Positions 55,036-64,000 of a DNA stretch of 64,000 nucleotides are shown in pieces. The notes under the pieces were generated by a model, which was given only the letters and a program-made list of their open reading frames with translations, had not been told where the DNA came from and did no database searches. The stretch spans positions 62,001 through 126,000 of the forward strand of contig NZ_QFYS01000006.1 in NCBI RefSeq assembly GCF_003254525.1, given 5' to 3'. Position numbers and translations under genes: made by a program. The stretch comes from Phenylobacterium kunshanense. Its GTDB lineage: Bacteria > Pseudomonadota > Alphaproteobacteria > Caulobacterales > Caulobacteraceae. How positions within the stretch are numbered: the first letter of the stretch is position 1; each line of letters begins with the position of its first letter.

Positions 55036-55769
55036 CAGCCCTTCCGGCGTTTGAAAAGCAGGGCGGCATAGACGCCGAGCAGGGTCGCGGCAAGACCATA
55101 CCAGGTCAGGGCGTACTCGAGGTGCCGGTTGGCGATGTTGAGCGGGACGGGCGCCGGCTCCAGAGCGGTCCACCCCGGATTGCTGGAGGTCTCGGCCATC
55201 AGGAACACCGGCGCCGGGGACGGCGCCTTCAGCTGCGCGGCCATGGCGGCCACGTCGCGCACGTACCAGCGGCCTGGGGTATTGGCCGGTGAGAAGGTGT
55301 TGGCCGGCTCAGGGCTACGCAGGACGCCGGCGACGGCGACGGGCGCCTGCGCCGCCGGGTCCACCGCCGGCCGGGCGGAGACCGTGTCGGGCACGAAGCC
55401 GCGGTCGACCAGGACGCTGGCGTACGGCGCGGCGGCGATCGGGCAGGCCGAGATCAGCCGCACCCCGGCCTTTCCATCCCGGACCGCGTAGAGTTCGAGG
55501 AAGGGCGCGGCGGCCAGGCCGGGACAGACGGCCGTCACCCGGGTGAACTCGACGTCGCCGCCGCCGGCGGCGCGGGCGAGGGTAGGCGCAAGCGCCACGG
55601 CGGGCGCGGATTGCAGCGCGGCGATGCGCGCGACGACCTCTTGCTTCCAGGCCAGGCGCTGGAGCTGCCAGGTCCCGAGTCCGATGAGGATCGCCAGCGA
55701 AATGGCGGTGGCGACGGTCAGCCCGACCGGAAAGCGCGGTTCGGCACGACCCACGGCGCTATTCGCCAC
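55035..55769 (-). CDS. SURF1-family cytochrome oxidase assembly protein
   Basis: A 244-residue SURF1 homologue with one N-terminal and one C-terminal membrane helix flanking a periplasmic domain (LGTWQLQRLAWKQEVVARI at the start, ALEPAPVPLNIANRHLEYALTWYGLA near the end, GRWYVRDV in between). SURF1 helps insert heme a into oxidase subunit I. It starts with GTG and overlaps the upstream gene by 11 bases, in the oxidase cluster. Confidence 0.93.
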   Translation of the reverse strand: MANSAVGRAEPRFPVGLTVATAISLAILIGLGTWQLQRLAWKQEVVARIAALQSAPAVALAPTLARAAGGGDVEFTRVTAVCPGLAAAPFLELYAVRDGKAGVRLISACPIAAAPYASVLVDRGFVPDTVSARPAVDPAAQAPVAVAGVLRSPEPANTFSPANTPGRWYVRDVAAMAAQLKAPSPAPVFLMAETSSNPGWTALEPAPVPLNIANRHLEYALTWYGLAATLLGVYAALLFKRRKG

Positions 55770-56118
55770 GACGGTGTTCGGAGGCCTTGTTCATGAACTG
55801 GGCCGCCAGCATCAGGCCCTTGAGCGGACGCATCAGGCCCAGGGAGATGATCAGCGTGGCCGGCAGCCACAGGATCATGTGGACCCAGATCGGCGGATGG
55901 ATCGTGAACTCGGTGAACACCGCGGCGAAGGCCACGACGAAGCCCGCGATCAGGATCACGAACACCGCGGGGCCGTCGCCGCTGTCAGCCTTGGAGAAGT
56001 CGTAGGCGCAGGCCTCGCACGACGGCGCGACCTTGAGGAAGCCCTCGAAGAGGTGGCCCTCACCGCAGTTCGGGCAGCGCCCGAGGGCGCCGGCCGCCAG
56101 CGGATTGGGCGCACTCAA
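55759..56118 (-). CDS. DUF983 family membrane protein
   Basis: A 119-residue DUF983 protein: an N-terminal zinc-ribbon-like CPNCGEGHLFEGFLKVAPSCEAC with four cysteines, then two membrane helices (PAVFVILIAGFVVAFAAVF, ILWLPATLIISLGL). DUF983 genes are regular members of alphaproteobacterial oxidase clusters; function unknown. A TTG at 56118 follows a GAGG near the ctaE stop and fits the family N-terminus; a longer start overlapping ctaE is less likely. Confidence 0.85.
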   Translation of the reverse strand: MSAPNPLAAGALGRCPNCGEGHLFEGFLKVAPSCEACAYDFSKADSGDGPAVFVILIAGFVVAFAAVFTEFTIHPPIWVHMILWLPATLIISLGLMRPLKGLMLAAQFMNKASEHRRGE

Positions 56119-56128
56119 CCGACCGGCC

Positions 56129-57001
56129 TCAGTGGGCCGGGCCGCCGAACACCACGTAGACGAAGGCGAACAGGAAGAGCCACACAACGTCGACGAAGTG
56201 CCAGTACCAGGCCGCCGCCTCGAAGCCGAAGTGCTGCTTGGGCGTGAAGCCCTTGCCCATCAGGCGGACGAGGCAGACCAGCAGGAAGATGGTGCCGACC
56301 AGCACGTGGAAGCCGTGGAAGCCGGTCGCCATGAAGAAGGTCGAACCGTAGAGACCCGAGTTCTCCGCGCCCTCGCCGCCGAAGAAGTACTTGTGGTCGA
56401 GGATGTGCATGTACTCGTAGGCCTGCACGGCGGTGAAGGCCGCACCCAGCAGGACCGTCAGCAGCAGGCCGGTCTTGGCGCTCTTGCGGTCGCCGACCTG
56501 GAGCGCATGGTGAGCCCACGTGACGGTGGTGCCCGACAGCAGCAGGATCAGGGTGTTGACCAGCGGAAGCTGGAAGGCGGGAACGGCTTCGACGCCCTGC
56601 GGCGGCCAGCTCTTCCACGCGGCGGCCACTTCCTCGATCGGCGCATGCGTCCGCGCGCCGTGGAAGAGGGCCATTTCGAAGAACATCCAGAACCAGGCGA
56701 CGAAGAACATCACCTCGGAGGCGATGAACAACACCATGCCATAGCGCAGGCCGATGGAGACGACCGGGGTGTGGTCGCCGCGGTTGGCTTCCTTCACCAC
56801 GTCGGTCCACCAGCCGGCCATCGTGAACAGCACGCCGGCCAAGCCGGCGAAGAACAGCCAGGACGTGCCTTCCGGCAGGCCGAACAGGCCCTTCATCCAG
56901 ACCACGCCGCCGATCGCCATGATCGCGGCCGTCACCGAGCCGACGAGCGGCCAGGGGCTCGGATCAACCAGGTGGTAGTCGTGCTTCACGCCAGCGGCCA
57001 T
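56129..57001 (-). CDS. ctaE: Cytochrome c oxidase subunit III
   Basis: A 290-residue seven-helix subunit III: KHDYHLVDPSPWPLVGS at the start, VMFFVAWFWMFFEMALF, and the C-terminal GFHGFHVLVGTIFLLVCL, all typical of aa3 oxidase. Starts at 57001 (MAAGVKHDY). Preceded by a 138-base gap with its own sigma70-like promoter. Confidence 0.96.
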   Translation of the reverse strand: MAAGVKHDYHLVDPSPWPLVGSVTAAIMAIGGVVWMKGLFGLPEGTSWLFFAGLAGVLFTMAGWWTDVVKEANRGDHTPVVSIGLRYGMVLFIASEVMFFVAWFWMFFEMALFHGARTHAPIEEVAAAWKSWPPQGVEAVPAFQLPLVNTLILLLSGTTVTWAHHALQVGDRKSAKTGLLLTVLLGAAFTAVQAYEYMHILDHKYFFGGEGAENSGLYGSTFFMATGFHGFHVLVGTIFLLVCLVRLMGKGFTPKQHFGFEAAAWYWHFVDVVWLFLFAFVYVVFGGPAH

Positions 57002-57070
57002 CGCTGCCAACCCCTCAAATTGTCCCCTCACGCGCGCCCATAGAGAGTCGCGCGCACTTAGTCGCGGACG

Positions 57071-57099
57071 CTATAGCCCCCCGCCCGACCCTTCGCCAA
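57071..57099 (-). promoter_or_regulatory. Sigma70-like promoter upstream of ctaE
   Basis: On the minus strand TTGGCG (57094-57099), a 17-base spacer and CTATAG (57071-57076) match the -35 and -10 consensus at standard spacing, 70 bases before the ctaE ATG. Would allow subunit III and downstream genes to be expressed apart from ctaC. Confidence 0.45.
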
Positions 57100-57139
57100 G
57101 GGGGAAAGGCGGACCGCGGCGCGTCACGTGCTGCGGCGT

Positions 57140-57730
57140 TTAGCTCGCCTTGTCGCGCTTGGGCGGCTCGGCGGCGGCCTGCTGGGCTTCGGTCTGGAAG
57201 AAGGTGTAGCTCAGCGTGACGTCGGTCTTGCCGCGCGTGTTGATGTCGGAGGCGTACTCGGGATCGATGAAGTACAGCACCGGCATCTCCACCGTGGCCC
57301 CGGCCGGGATGGTCTGGTCGGTGAAGCAGAAGCACTGAAGCTTCTGGAAATAGGCGCCCGCCTGCTCCGGCACGACGTTGTAGGTGGCCCGCGCCGTCAC
57401 CGGCTTGTCCGAGGTGTTGGTCACCTTGAAGAAGGCGATCTTGGTCTCGCCGATCTTCACCTGCTGGGAGGTCTGCTCGGCGGTGAACTTCCAGGGGACA
57501 TCGCGGACGTTGGCGTCGAACCGGACCGTGACCGTCTTCTCCAGCACCTGGCCGGGGGCCGCGTCGGCCCGGCGGACGGTGCCGTCCAGCCCGGTGAGCT
57601 GGCAGAACAGGCGGTACAGCGGGACAGATGCGTAGGCCCCGCCCAGCATCACGAAGAAGCCTGCGCCGGCCACCAGGGCGACGCGGACGTTCCGCCGGCG
57701 GACGGGATCAGAGGGGTCGTTCGAGGACAT
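57140..57730 (-). CDS. ctaG: Cytochrome oxidase copper chaperone Cox11/CtaG
   Basis: A 196-residue Cox11-type protein that delivers copper to CuB of subunit I. Short cytoplasmic N-terminus, one membrane helix (13-35), then the periplasmic immunoglobulin-like domain with the copper-binding CFCF cysteines in LQCFCFTDQTI. Overlaps the 50-residue gene upstream by 23 bases. Confidence 0.95.
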   Translation of the reverse strand: MSSNDPSDPVRRRNVRVALVAGAGFFVMLGGAYASVPLYRLFCQLTGLDGTVRRADAAPGQVLEKTVTVRFDANVRDVPWKFTAEQTSQQVKIGETKIAFFKVTNTSDKPVTARATYNVVPEQAGAYFQKLQCFCFTDQTIPAGATVEMPVLYFIDPEYASDINTRGKTDVTLSYTFFQTEAQQAAAEPPKRDKAS

Positions 57731-57860
57731 TGGCGCCCATCCGCGCTACGGTGACGACATAGACGATGATCACGAAGGCCACGAGCCCGAGGGCGATGGC
57801 GATGTTGCGACCCCGCCGCGCCTTGGCGGCGTCGGGATCCTCGCCGTTCGAATTGACCAT
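57708..57860 (-). CDS. 50-residue single-helix membrane protein in the oxidase cluster
   Basis: A small gene (ATG at 57860, TGA at 57708-57710) encoding 50 residues: a charged N-terminus (NSNGEDPDAAKARRGR), one membrane helix (IAIALGLVAFVIIVYVVTVA) and a short tail. It lies 2 bases after ctaB and overlaps ctaG by 23 bases, the position occupied by a short coxF-like gene in other Alphaproteobacteria. Translated by hand from the sequence. Function unknown; assembly role inferred from position. Confidence 0.75.
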   Translation of the reverse strand: MVNSNGEDPDAAKARRGRNIAIALGLVAFVIIVYVVTVARMGANVLERPL

Positions 57861-57862
57861 GG

Positions 57863-58831
57863 TCAGAACACCTCCAAAGGCTTGGCGCCAAGCAGATGCT
57901 CGCCCAGCAGCGTGGCGAACAGCAGGGCCAGGTACAGGATCGAGAAGGCGAACAGGTTGCGCGCATCCCGCGCGCCGGCCCGGACGTCGTAGAGGCCGTC
58001 GTCATTGCGCGGATCGGCCGCCTCGCCCGCGCGACTGCGGAACAGGCGCCACGCCAGCAGCAGGAACACCAGCCCGCCCACGCCGGAGACGGCAAGGTAG
58101 GCGACGCCGCCCAGCCCGGTGAAGGCCGGCGCCACGCAGATGGGGACCAGCAGCAGGCTGTAGACCAGGATCTGGGTGCGGGTGGATGACGCGCCCTTGA
58201 CCACCGGCATCATCGGCACGCCCGCCTTGGCGTAGTCCTCGCTCGTATAGAGGCTGAGCGCCCAGAAGTGCGGCGGCGTCCACATGAAGATGATGGCGCA
58301 CAGGAGCCAGGCGTTCAGCGGGGTCGTCCCCGTCGCGGCGGCCCATCCGATGACGGGCGGCAGGGCGCCGGCGAGGCCTCCGATCACGATGTTCTGGGTC
58401 GTCCAGCGCTTCAGCCACATCGTGTAGACGACGGCGTAGAAGACGATGGTGAAGGCCAGCAGGCCCGCGGCGAGCCAGTTGGTGGCCACGCCCATCAGCA
58501 TCACCGAGAAGAGCGACAGGACCACGCCCAGCGCCGCGGCGTCGGCCCCCTGCACCTTGCCGGCCGGCACCGGCCGGCCACGGGTGCGGCGCATCTTCGC
58601 GTCGATGTCGGCGTCGTACCACATGTTGAGCGCGCCCGAGGCGCCCGCGCCCACGGCGATGCACAGCACCGCCACCGCGCCCAGCACCGGATTGATCGGC
58701 GCGCCAGCGCACACGAGGCCGGTGACCGCCGTGAACACCACGAGCGACATGACGCGCGGCTTCAGGAGCTGGACATAGTCCTGCCACCGGGCGGCGCGGG
58801 CGGAGTTGGTCGGAGCCGTGGCCATGGCCAT
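57863..58831 (-). CDS. ctaB: Protoheme IX farnesyltransferase (heme O synthase)
   Basis: A 322-residue UbiA-fold polytopic membrane enzyme that farnesylates heme B to heme O. The Asp-rich prenyl-diphosphate motif is in NMWYDADIDAKMRRTRGRP, and a second SEDYAKAGVPMMP region lies past the middle. Supplies the heme A precursor for the adjacent aa3 oxidase. Confidence 0.97.
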   Translation of the reverse strand: MAMATAPTNSARAARWQDYVQLLKPRVMSLVVFTAVTGLVCAGAPINPVLGAVAVLCIAVGAGASGALNMWYDADIDAKMRRTRGRPVPAGKVQGADAAALGVVLSLFSVMLMGVATNWLAAGLLAFTIVFYAVVYTMWLKRWTTQNIVIGGLAGALPPVIGWAAATGTTPLNAWLLCAIIFMWTPPHFWALSLYTSEDYAKAGVPMMPVVKGASSTRTQILVYSLLLVPICVAPAFTGLGGVAYLAVSGVGGLVFLLLAWRLFRSRAGEAADPRNDDGLYDVRAGARDARNLFAFSILYLALLFATLLGEHLLGAKPLEVF

Positions 58832-58856
58832 GGATACTACTCTCTAGATGCCCGAA

Positions 58857-58884
58857 GGGCGCGCCCCGTTTCCGGAACGCGCCC
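58857..58884 (-). terminator. Stem-loop between ctaD and ctaB
   Basis: GGGCGCG (58857-58863) pairs with CGCGCCC (58878-58884) about a 14-base loop, just past the ctaD stop. A possible attenuating or mRNA-processing hairpin between structural and assembly genes; no T run. Confidence 0.4.
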
Positions 58885-58911
58885 CCCAGATAGGATCGAT
58901 AGGCCCGGGTG

Positions 58912-61579
<2,668 letters not shown>

Positions 61580-61698
61580 GTCCCCTCGGTCCGTTGTGCC
61601 GACGGCGCCCCGCAAGACGGGCGAAAAGCCTCCGCCGACGAACATGAACAGGACGCACGGACGCAGCTTGCGCCGCCCGACAGGCCCCTTCGGGGGGG

Positions 61699-61727
61699 TC
61701 CATACGCGCATCATGTGAGCTTGCCAA
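61699..61727 (-). promoter_or_regulatory. Sigma70-like promoter of ctaC
   Basis: On the minus strand TTGGCA (61722-61727), a 17-base spacer and TATGGA (61699-61704), giving a start near 61692 and a roughly 110-base leader before the ctaC ATG. Good match to consensus spacing. Confidence 0.5.
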
Positions 61728-61744
61728 GGCGGTTGAGGCCCCGT

Positions 61745-61758
61745 TTGACGTCGGTCAA
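61745..61758. promoter_or_regulatory. FNR/FixK-type palindrome TTGAC-GTCG-GTCAA
   Basis: A 14-bp box with perfectly palindromic TTGAC...GTCAA arms, centred about 60 bases upstream of the predicted ctaC start, the usual position of a class I CRP/FNR activator, though repression is also possible. Sequence seen; regulator inferred. Confidence 0.5.
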
Positions 61759-61946
61759 GGCGCTGACGCGGCGACAGGCTGGAGCGGAGGCCCGCGACGG
61801 CCGCCGCCGAGGTGGGCGCAAGGGGCGCGCCGCGCGCCGCCATCGGCGCGCCTCTGGGTCCATTTTGTCGCAGGCGCGCTCGAATCGATGGCGTGCGCGA
61901 CGCCATCGCGGGTGACGCCACGCCCGCCGCTCCCTATCTTGCCGGC

Positions 61947-63377
61947 ATGAACGCGCCCGTCCCCGCTCCCTCCATCCTTGACGCCGCCGGCGTCGATCCT
62001 TCCCGCGCCCGCGAAATCCTGTCCGACGCCTTGGCCGGCGCCGACGACGGGGAGCTGTTCGTGGAGCGGTCGGAGAGCGAATCGTTCCTGTTCGACGACG
62101 GCCGGCTGAAGTCGGCGGCCTATGACGCCACCGAAGGCTTCGGCCTGCGCGTGGTGGCGGGCGAGACCGCCGGCTACGCCCATGCCTCCGAGATCTCGGA
62201 GGCCGCGATCCGCCGGGCGGCCGACTCCGCCAGGCTGGCCAAGCGCGGTTACGCCGGGACGGCCGCCGAGGGCCCGCGTCCCACCAACACCAAGCTTTAC
62301 GGCGAGGAGAACCCTCTCGCCTCGCCCGATTTCTCGGACAAGGTCGCCCTGCTGCAGGAGATCGACGCCTGGGCCCGCGCCCGCGATCCGCGCATCGTCC
62401 AGGTCATGGCCTCCATCGCCGGCGAGCGCCGTACGGTGGAGATCCTGCGCGCCGACGGCCGGCTGATCCGCGACGTGCGGCCGCTCTGCCGCGTGAACGT
62501 GCAGATCACGGTCGAGCGCGATGGCCGCCGCGAGACGGGATACACCGGCGCCGGCGGCCGGGCCGGCTTCGAGGCCTGGATCAGCCCGGACAAGTGGCAG
62601 GGCCAGGTGGACGAGGCCCTGCGCCAGGCGCTGGTGAACCTGGACGCCGTCCCCTGCCCCGCCGGCGAGATGGACGTGGTCCTGGGGCCCGGCTGGAACG
62701 GCGTGCTGCTGCACGAGGCCGTCGGACACGGCCTGGAAGGCGACTTCAACCGCAAGGGCACCTCGGCCTTCTCGGGCCGCATCGGCGAGCGGGTGGCCGC
62801 GCCGGGCGTCACCGTGTTCGACGACGGCACGATCCCCGGTCGCCGCGGCTCGCTCACCGTCGACGACGAGGGCACGCCCACCGAGCGCACGATCCTGATC
62901 GAGGACGGCGTGCTGGTCGGCTACATGCACGATCGGATGAGCGCGCGGCTGATGGGCCTCGCCCCCACCGGCAACGCCCGCCGCCAGTCCTATGCGCACA
63001 TGCCGATGCCGCGGATGACCAACACCGCCATGCTCGGCGGCGACACGCCGCGGGCGGAGATGATCGCGTCCACCAAGCGCGGCCTCTACTGCGCCAACTT
63101 CGGCGGCGGCCAGGTGGACATCACCAACGGCAAGTTCGTCTTCCAGTGCACCGAGGCCTACCTGATCGAAGACGGCAAGGTCACCACGCCGGTGAAGGGC
63201 GCGACCCTGATCGGCGACGGCCCTTCGGCCCTGACCCGCGTGACGATGATCGGCGACGACTTCGACTTCGACGCCGGCGTCGGGGTCTGCGGCAAGTCGG
63301 GCCAGAGCGTGCCGGTGGGCGTGGGCCAGCCGTCGCTGAAGATCACCGGCCTCACCGTGGGGGGCACGTCGGTCTGA
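61947..63377 (+). CDS. tldD: TldD-family metalloprotease
   Basis: A 476-residue TldD: the HEAVGH zinc motif is at 256-261 (His256, Glu257, His261) with a Cys ligand in the C-terminal half (GLYCANFGGGQVDI region). TldD forms a complex with TldE to trim peptides such as microcin precursors; no tldE is adjacent. ATG at 61947 fits the family; upstream frame is not conserved-looking. Confidence 0.95.
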   Translation: MNAPVPAPSILDAAGVDPSRAREILSDALAGADDGELFVERSESESFLFDDGRLKSAAYDATEGFGLRVVAGETAGYAHASEISEAAIRRAADSARLAKRGYAGTAAEGPRPTNTKLYGEENPLASPDFSDKVALLQEIDAWARARDPRIVQVMASIAGERRTVEILRADGRLIRDVRPLCRVNVQITVERDGRRETGYTGAGGRAGFEAWISPDKWQGQVDEALRQALVNLDAVPCPAGEMDVVLGPGWNGVLLHEAVGHGLEGDFNRKGTSAFSGRIGERVAAPGVTVFDDGTIPGRRGSLTVDDEGTPTERTILIEDGVLVGYMHDRMSARLMGLAPTGNARRQSYAHMPMPRMTNTAMLGGDTPRAEMIASTKRGLYCANFGGGQVDITNGKFVFQCTEAYLIEDGKVTTPVKGATLIGDGPSALTRVTMIGDDFDFDAGVGVCGKSGQSVPVGVGQPSLKITGLTVGGTSV

Positions 63378-63495
63378 TCCGGCGGTAACAATCCGGCGAC
63401 AATTCTGTCTCCGATTTAATCCACCTTACGGGCATTTAACTCGCGCCAGAGCTGAGTGGCGGGCACGTCTCTCCCGACTTGGGGAGAGAATTCGA

Positions 63496-64000
63496 ATGTT
63501 GTTTGCCCACCTGCTGGCTCAGGCGGCCGCTGCCGCCGCGCCGGAGGCCGCCGCCATGCCGCAGCAGGGCGTAGTCAGCTATCCGCCCGCCTTCTTCGCC
63601 GCCCAGCAGCCGCAGAACGCGCACGAGATGGTGCTGCGGCTCCCGGGCTTCGCCTTCGATGACGGCGACGACATCCGCGGCTTCGAGGGCGGTGGCGGCA
63701 ATGTGCTGATCGACGGCCAGCGGCCGACCAGCAAGACCGACAACCTCGACGAAATCCTCCGGCGGGTGCCGGCCAGCCAGGTGGAGCGCGTCGACCTGAT
63801 CCGCGGGGGAGCGCCTGGCATCGACATGCAGGGCAAGTCCGTGGTGGCGAACGTCGTCCGCAAGCAGTCGGGCGGCATCCGCGGGCTGGTGGCGGTCGCC
63901 AACAACCACATCTACGACGGCCGCAACGGCGCGGGCGCGCGGCTCGAGCTGAGCGGCCGCAACTGGGAGGCCTCGGCGCGGACCGGGCGCGGCATCGACG
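63496..64000 (+). CDS. TonB-dependent receptor, N-terminal part (cut by window end)
   Basis: The first 168 residues of an outer-membrane receptor: a short Ala-rich leader (MLFAHLLAQAAAAAAPEAAA), then the plug domain (VLIDGQRPTSKTDNLDEILRRVPASQVERVDLIRGG). The plug start is like FecA/TonB_dep_Rec plugs, but the leader is weakly signal-like. A GGGGAGAG ribosome-binding site precedes the ATG. The gene continues past the window edge. Confidence 0.85.
   Translation, partial: MLFAHLLAQAAAAAAPEAAAMPQQGVVSYPPAFFAAQQPQNAHEMVLRLPGFAFDDGDDIRGFEGGGGNVLIDGQRPTSKTDNLDEILRRVPASQVERVDLIRGGAPGIDMQGKSVVANVVRKQSGGIRGLVAVANNHIYDGRNGAGARLELSGRNWEASARTGRGID

Larger units (their letters stand above)
61580..61946. 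other. Intergenic region between ctaC and tldD, regulatory
   Basis: A 367-base gap between divergent genes with no convincing open reading frame. It holds the ctaC promoter (61699-61727), the FNR/FixK-like box (61745-61758) and a pair of GGCGCGCC repeats (61824-61831 and 61845-61852) able to form a hairpin nearer tldD. I see nothing else in it. Confidence 0.6.

Noticed and set aside
63413..63437. TTAA-like half-sites upstream of the TonB receptor as a CtrA site
   Set aside because: Spacing between the half-sites is 6 or mismatched at several positions; too weak to call.

Overview
The window is a gene-dense, very GC-rich piece of a chromosome from an alphaproteobacterium, most likely of the order Caulobacterales (a Caulobacter or Phenylobacterium relative). 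The clues are a full-length cell-cycle methyltransferase CcrM with a CtrA-like operator and a GANTC site upstream, a PAS-GEDEF-EAL protein resembling the Caulobacter phosphodiesterase PdeA, two PEPxxWA-CTERM surface proteins, a TonB-dependent receptor, and the alphaproteobacterial aa3 oxidase cluster. The genus assignment is inference; no rRNA or tRNA gene is present to anchor it. I saw no insertion sequence, prophage, CRISPR array or plasmid function. This is ordinary core and near-core chromosome with small accessory patches.

Layout. 1-4.1 kb: a terminator from an off-window gene, a receiver protein fused to a kinase-like domain that has lost its phospho-accepting His, then aromatic amino acid genes (chorismate mutase, HisC-type aminotransferase, convergent prephenate/arogenate dehydrogenase). 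4.1-12.6 kb: a secreted two-repeat protein, a DinG-like helicase, a nitroreductase sharing an FNR/FixK-type operator with it, small enzymes, a PEP-CTERM protein and a Tat-exported carbonic anhydrase. 12.7-20.8 kb: ccrM, an MHYT hybrid kinase, RNase HII, 3-methyladenine glycosylase I, YgfZ, a GT9 glycosyltransferase and a dihydroorotase-like protein, closed by a nested palindromic repeat. 20.9-31.8 kb: a serine hydrolase, a YCII/ECF sigma pair, a feruloyl-CoA-synthetase-like ligase overlapping a thiamine-diphosphate enzyme, a secreted protein made of five four-cysteine repeats, and an NfeD/stomatin pair. 31.9-44.3 kb: ACT protein, flavin oxidoreductase, LysR/GST divergon, hydroxybutyrate dehydrogenase, YaaA, CHASE3 hybrid kinase, FAD oxidase, Sua5, YceI and a long acyl-CoA dehydrogenase. 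44.3-52.3 kb: a third hybrid kinase, amidohydrolase, a second alkyl-purine glycosylase, the second PEP-CTERM protein, peroxiredoxin, YqgE, PdeA-like protein and an acetyltransferase.

52.4-61.6 kb is one leftward run: ctaC-ctaD-ctaB-(50-residue membrane protein)-ctaG-ctaE-DUF983-SURF1-thrC-M16 protease. It encodes the aa3 cytochrome c oxidase, heme O synthase and copper/heme assembly factors. A sigma70-like promoter with an FNR/FixK-type palindrome about 60 bp upstream of its predicted start precedes ctaC, and a second sigma70-like promoter precedes ctaE. 61.9-64 kb carries tldD and the start of a TonB-dependent receptor cut by the window edge.

The main themes are signalling (three hybrid kinases, one pseudokinase-receiver, one c-di-GMP protein, CcrM), aerobic respiration with possible oxygen-responsive control at two promoters, DNA alkylation repair (tag and an AAG-type enzyme), and several unclassified secreted proteins. 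No clearly new multi-gene system is visible. The best candidates for new biology are the five-repeat twenty-cysteine secreted protein, the pseudokinase-receiver, the ligase/thiamine-enzyme pair, and the paired FNR/FixK-type boxes.
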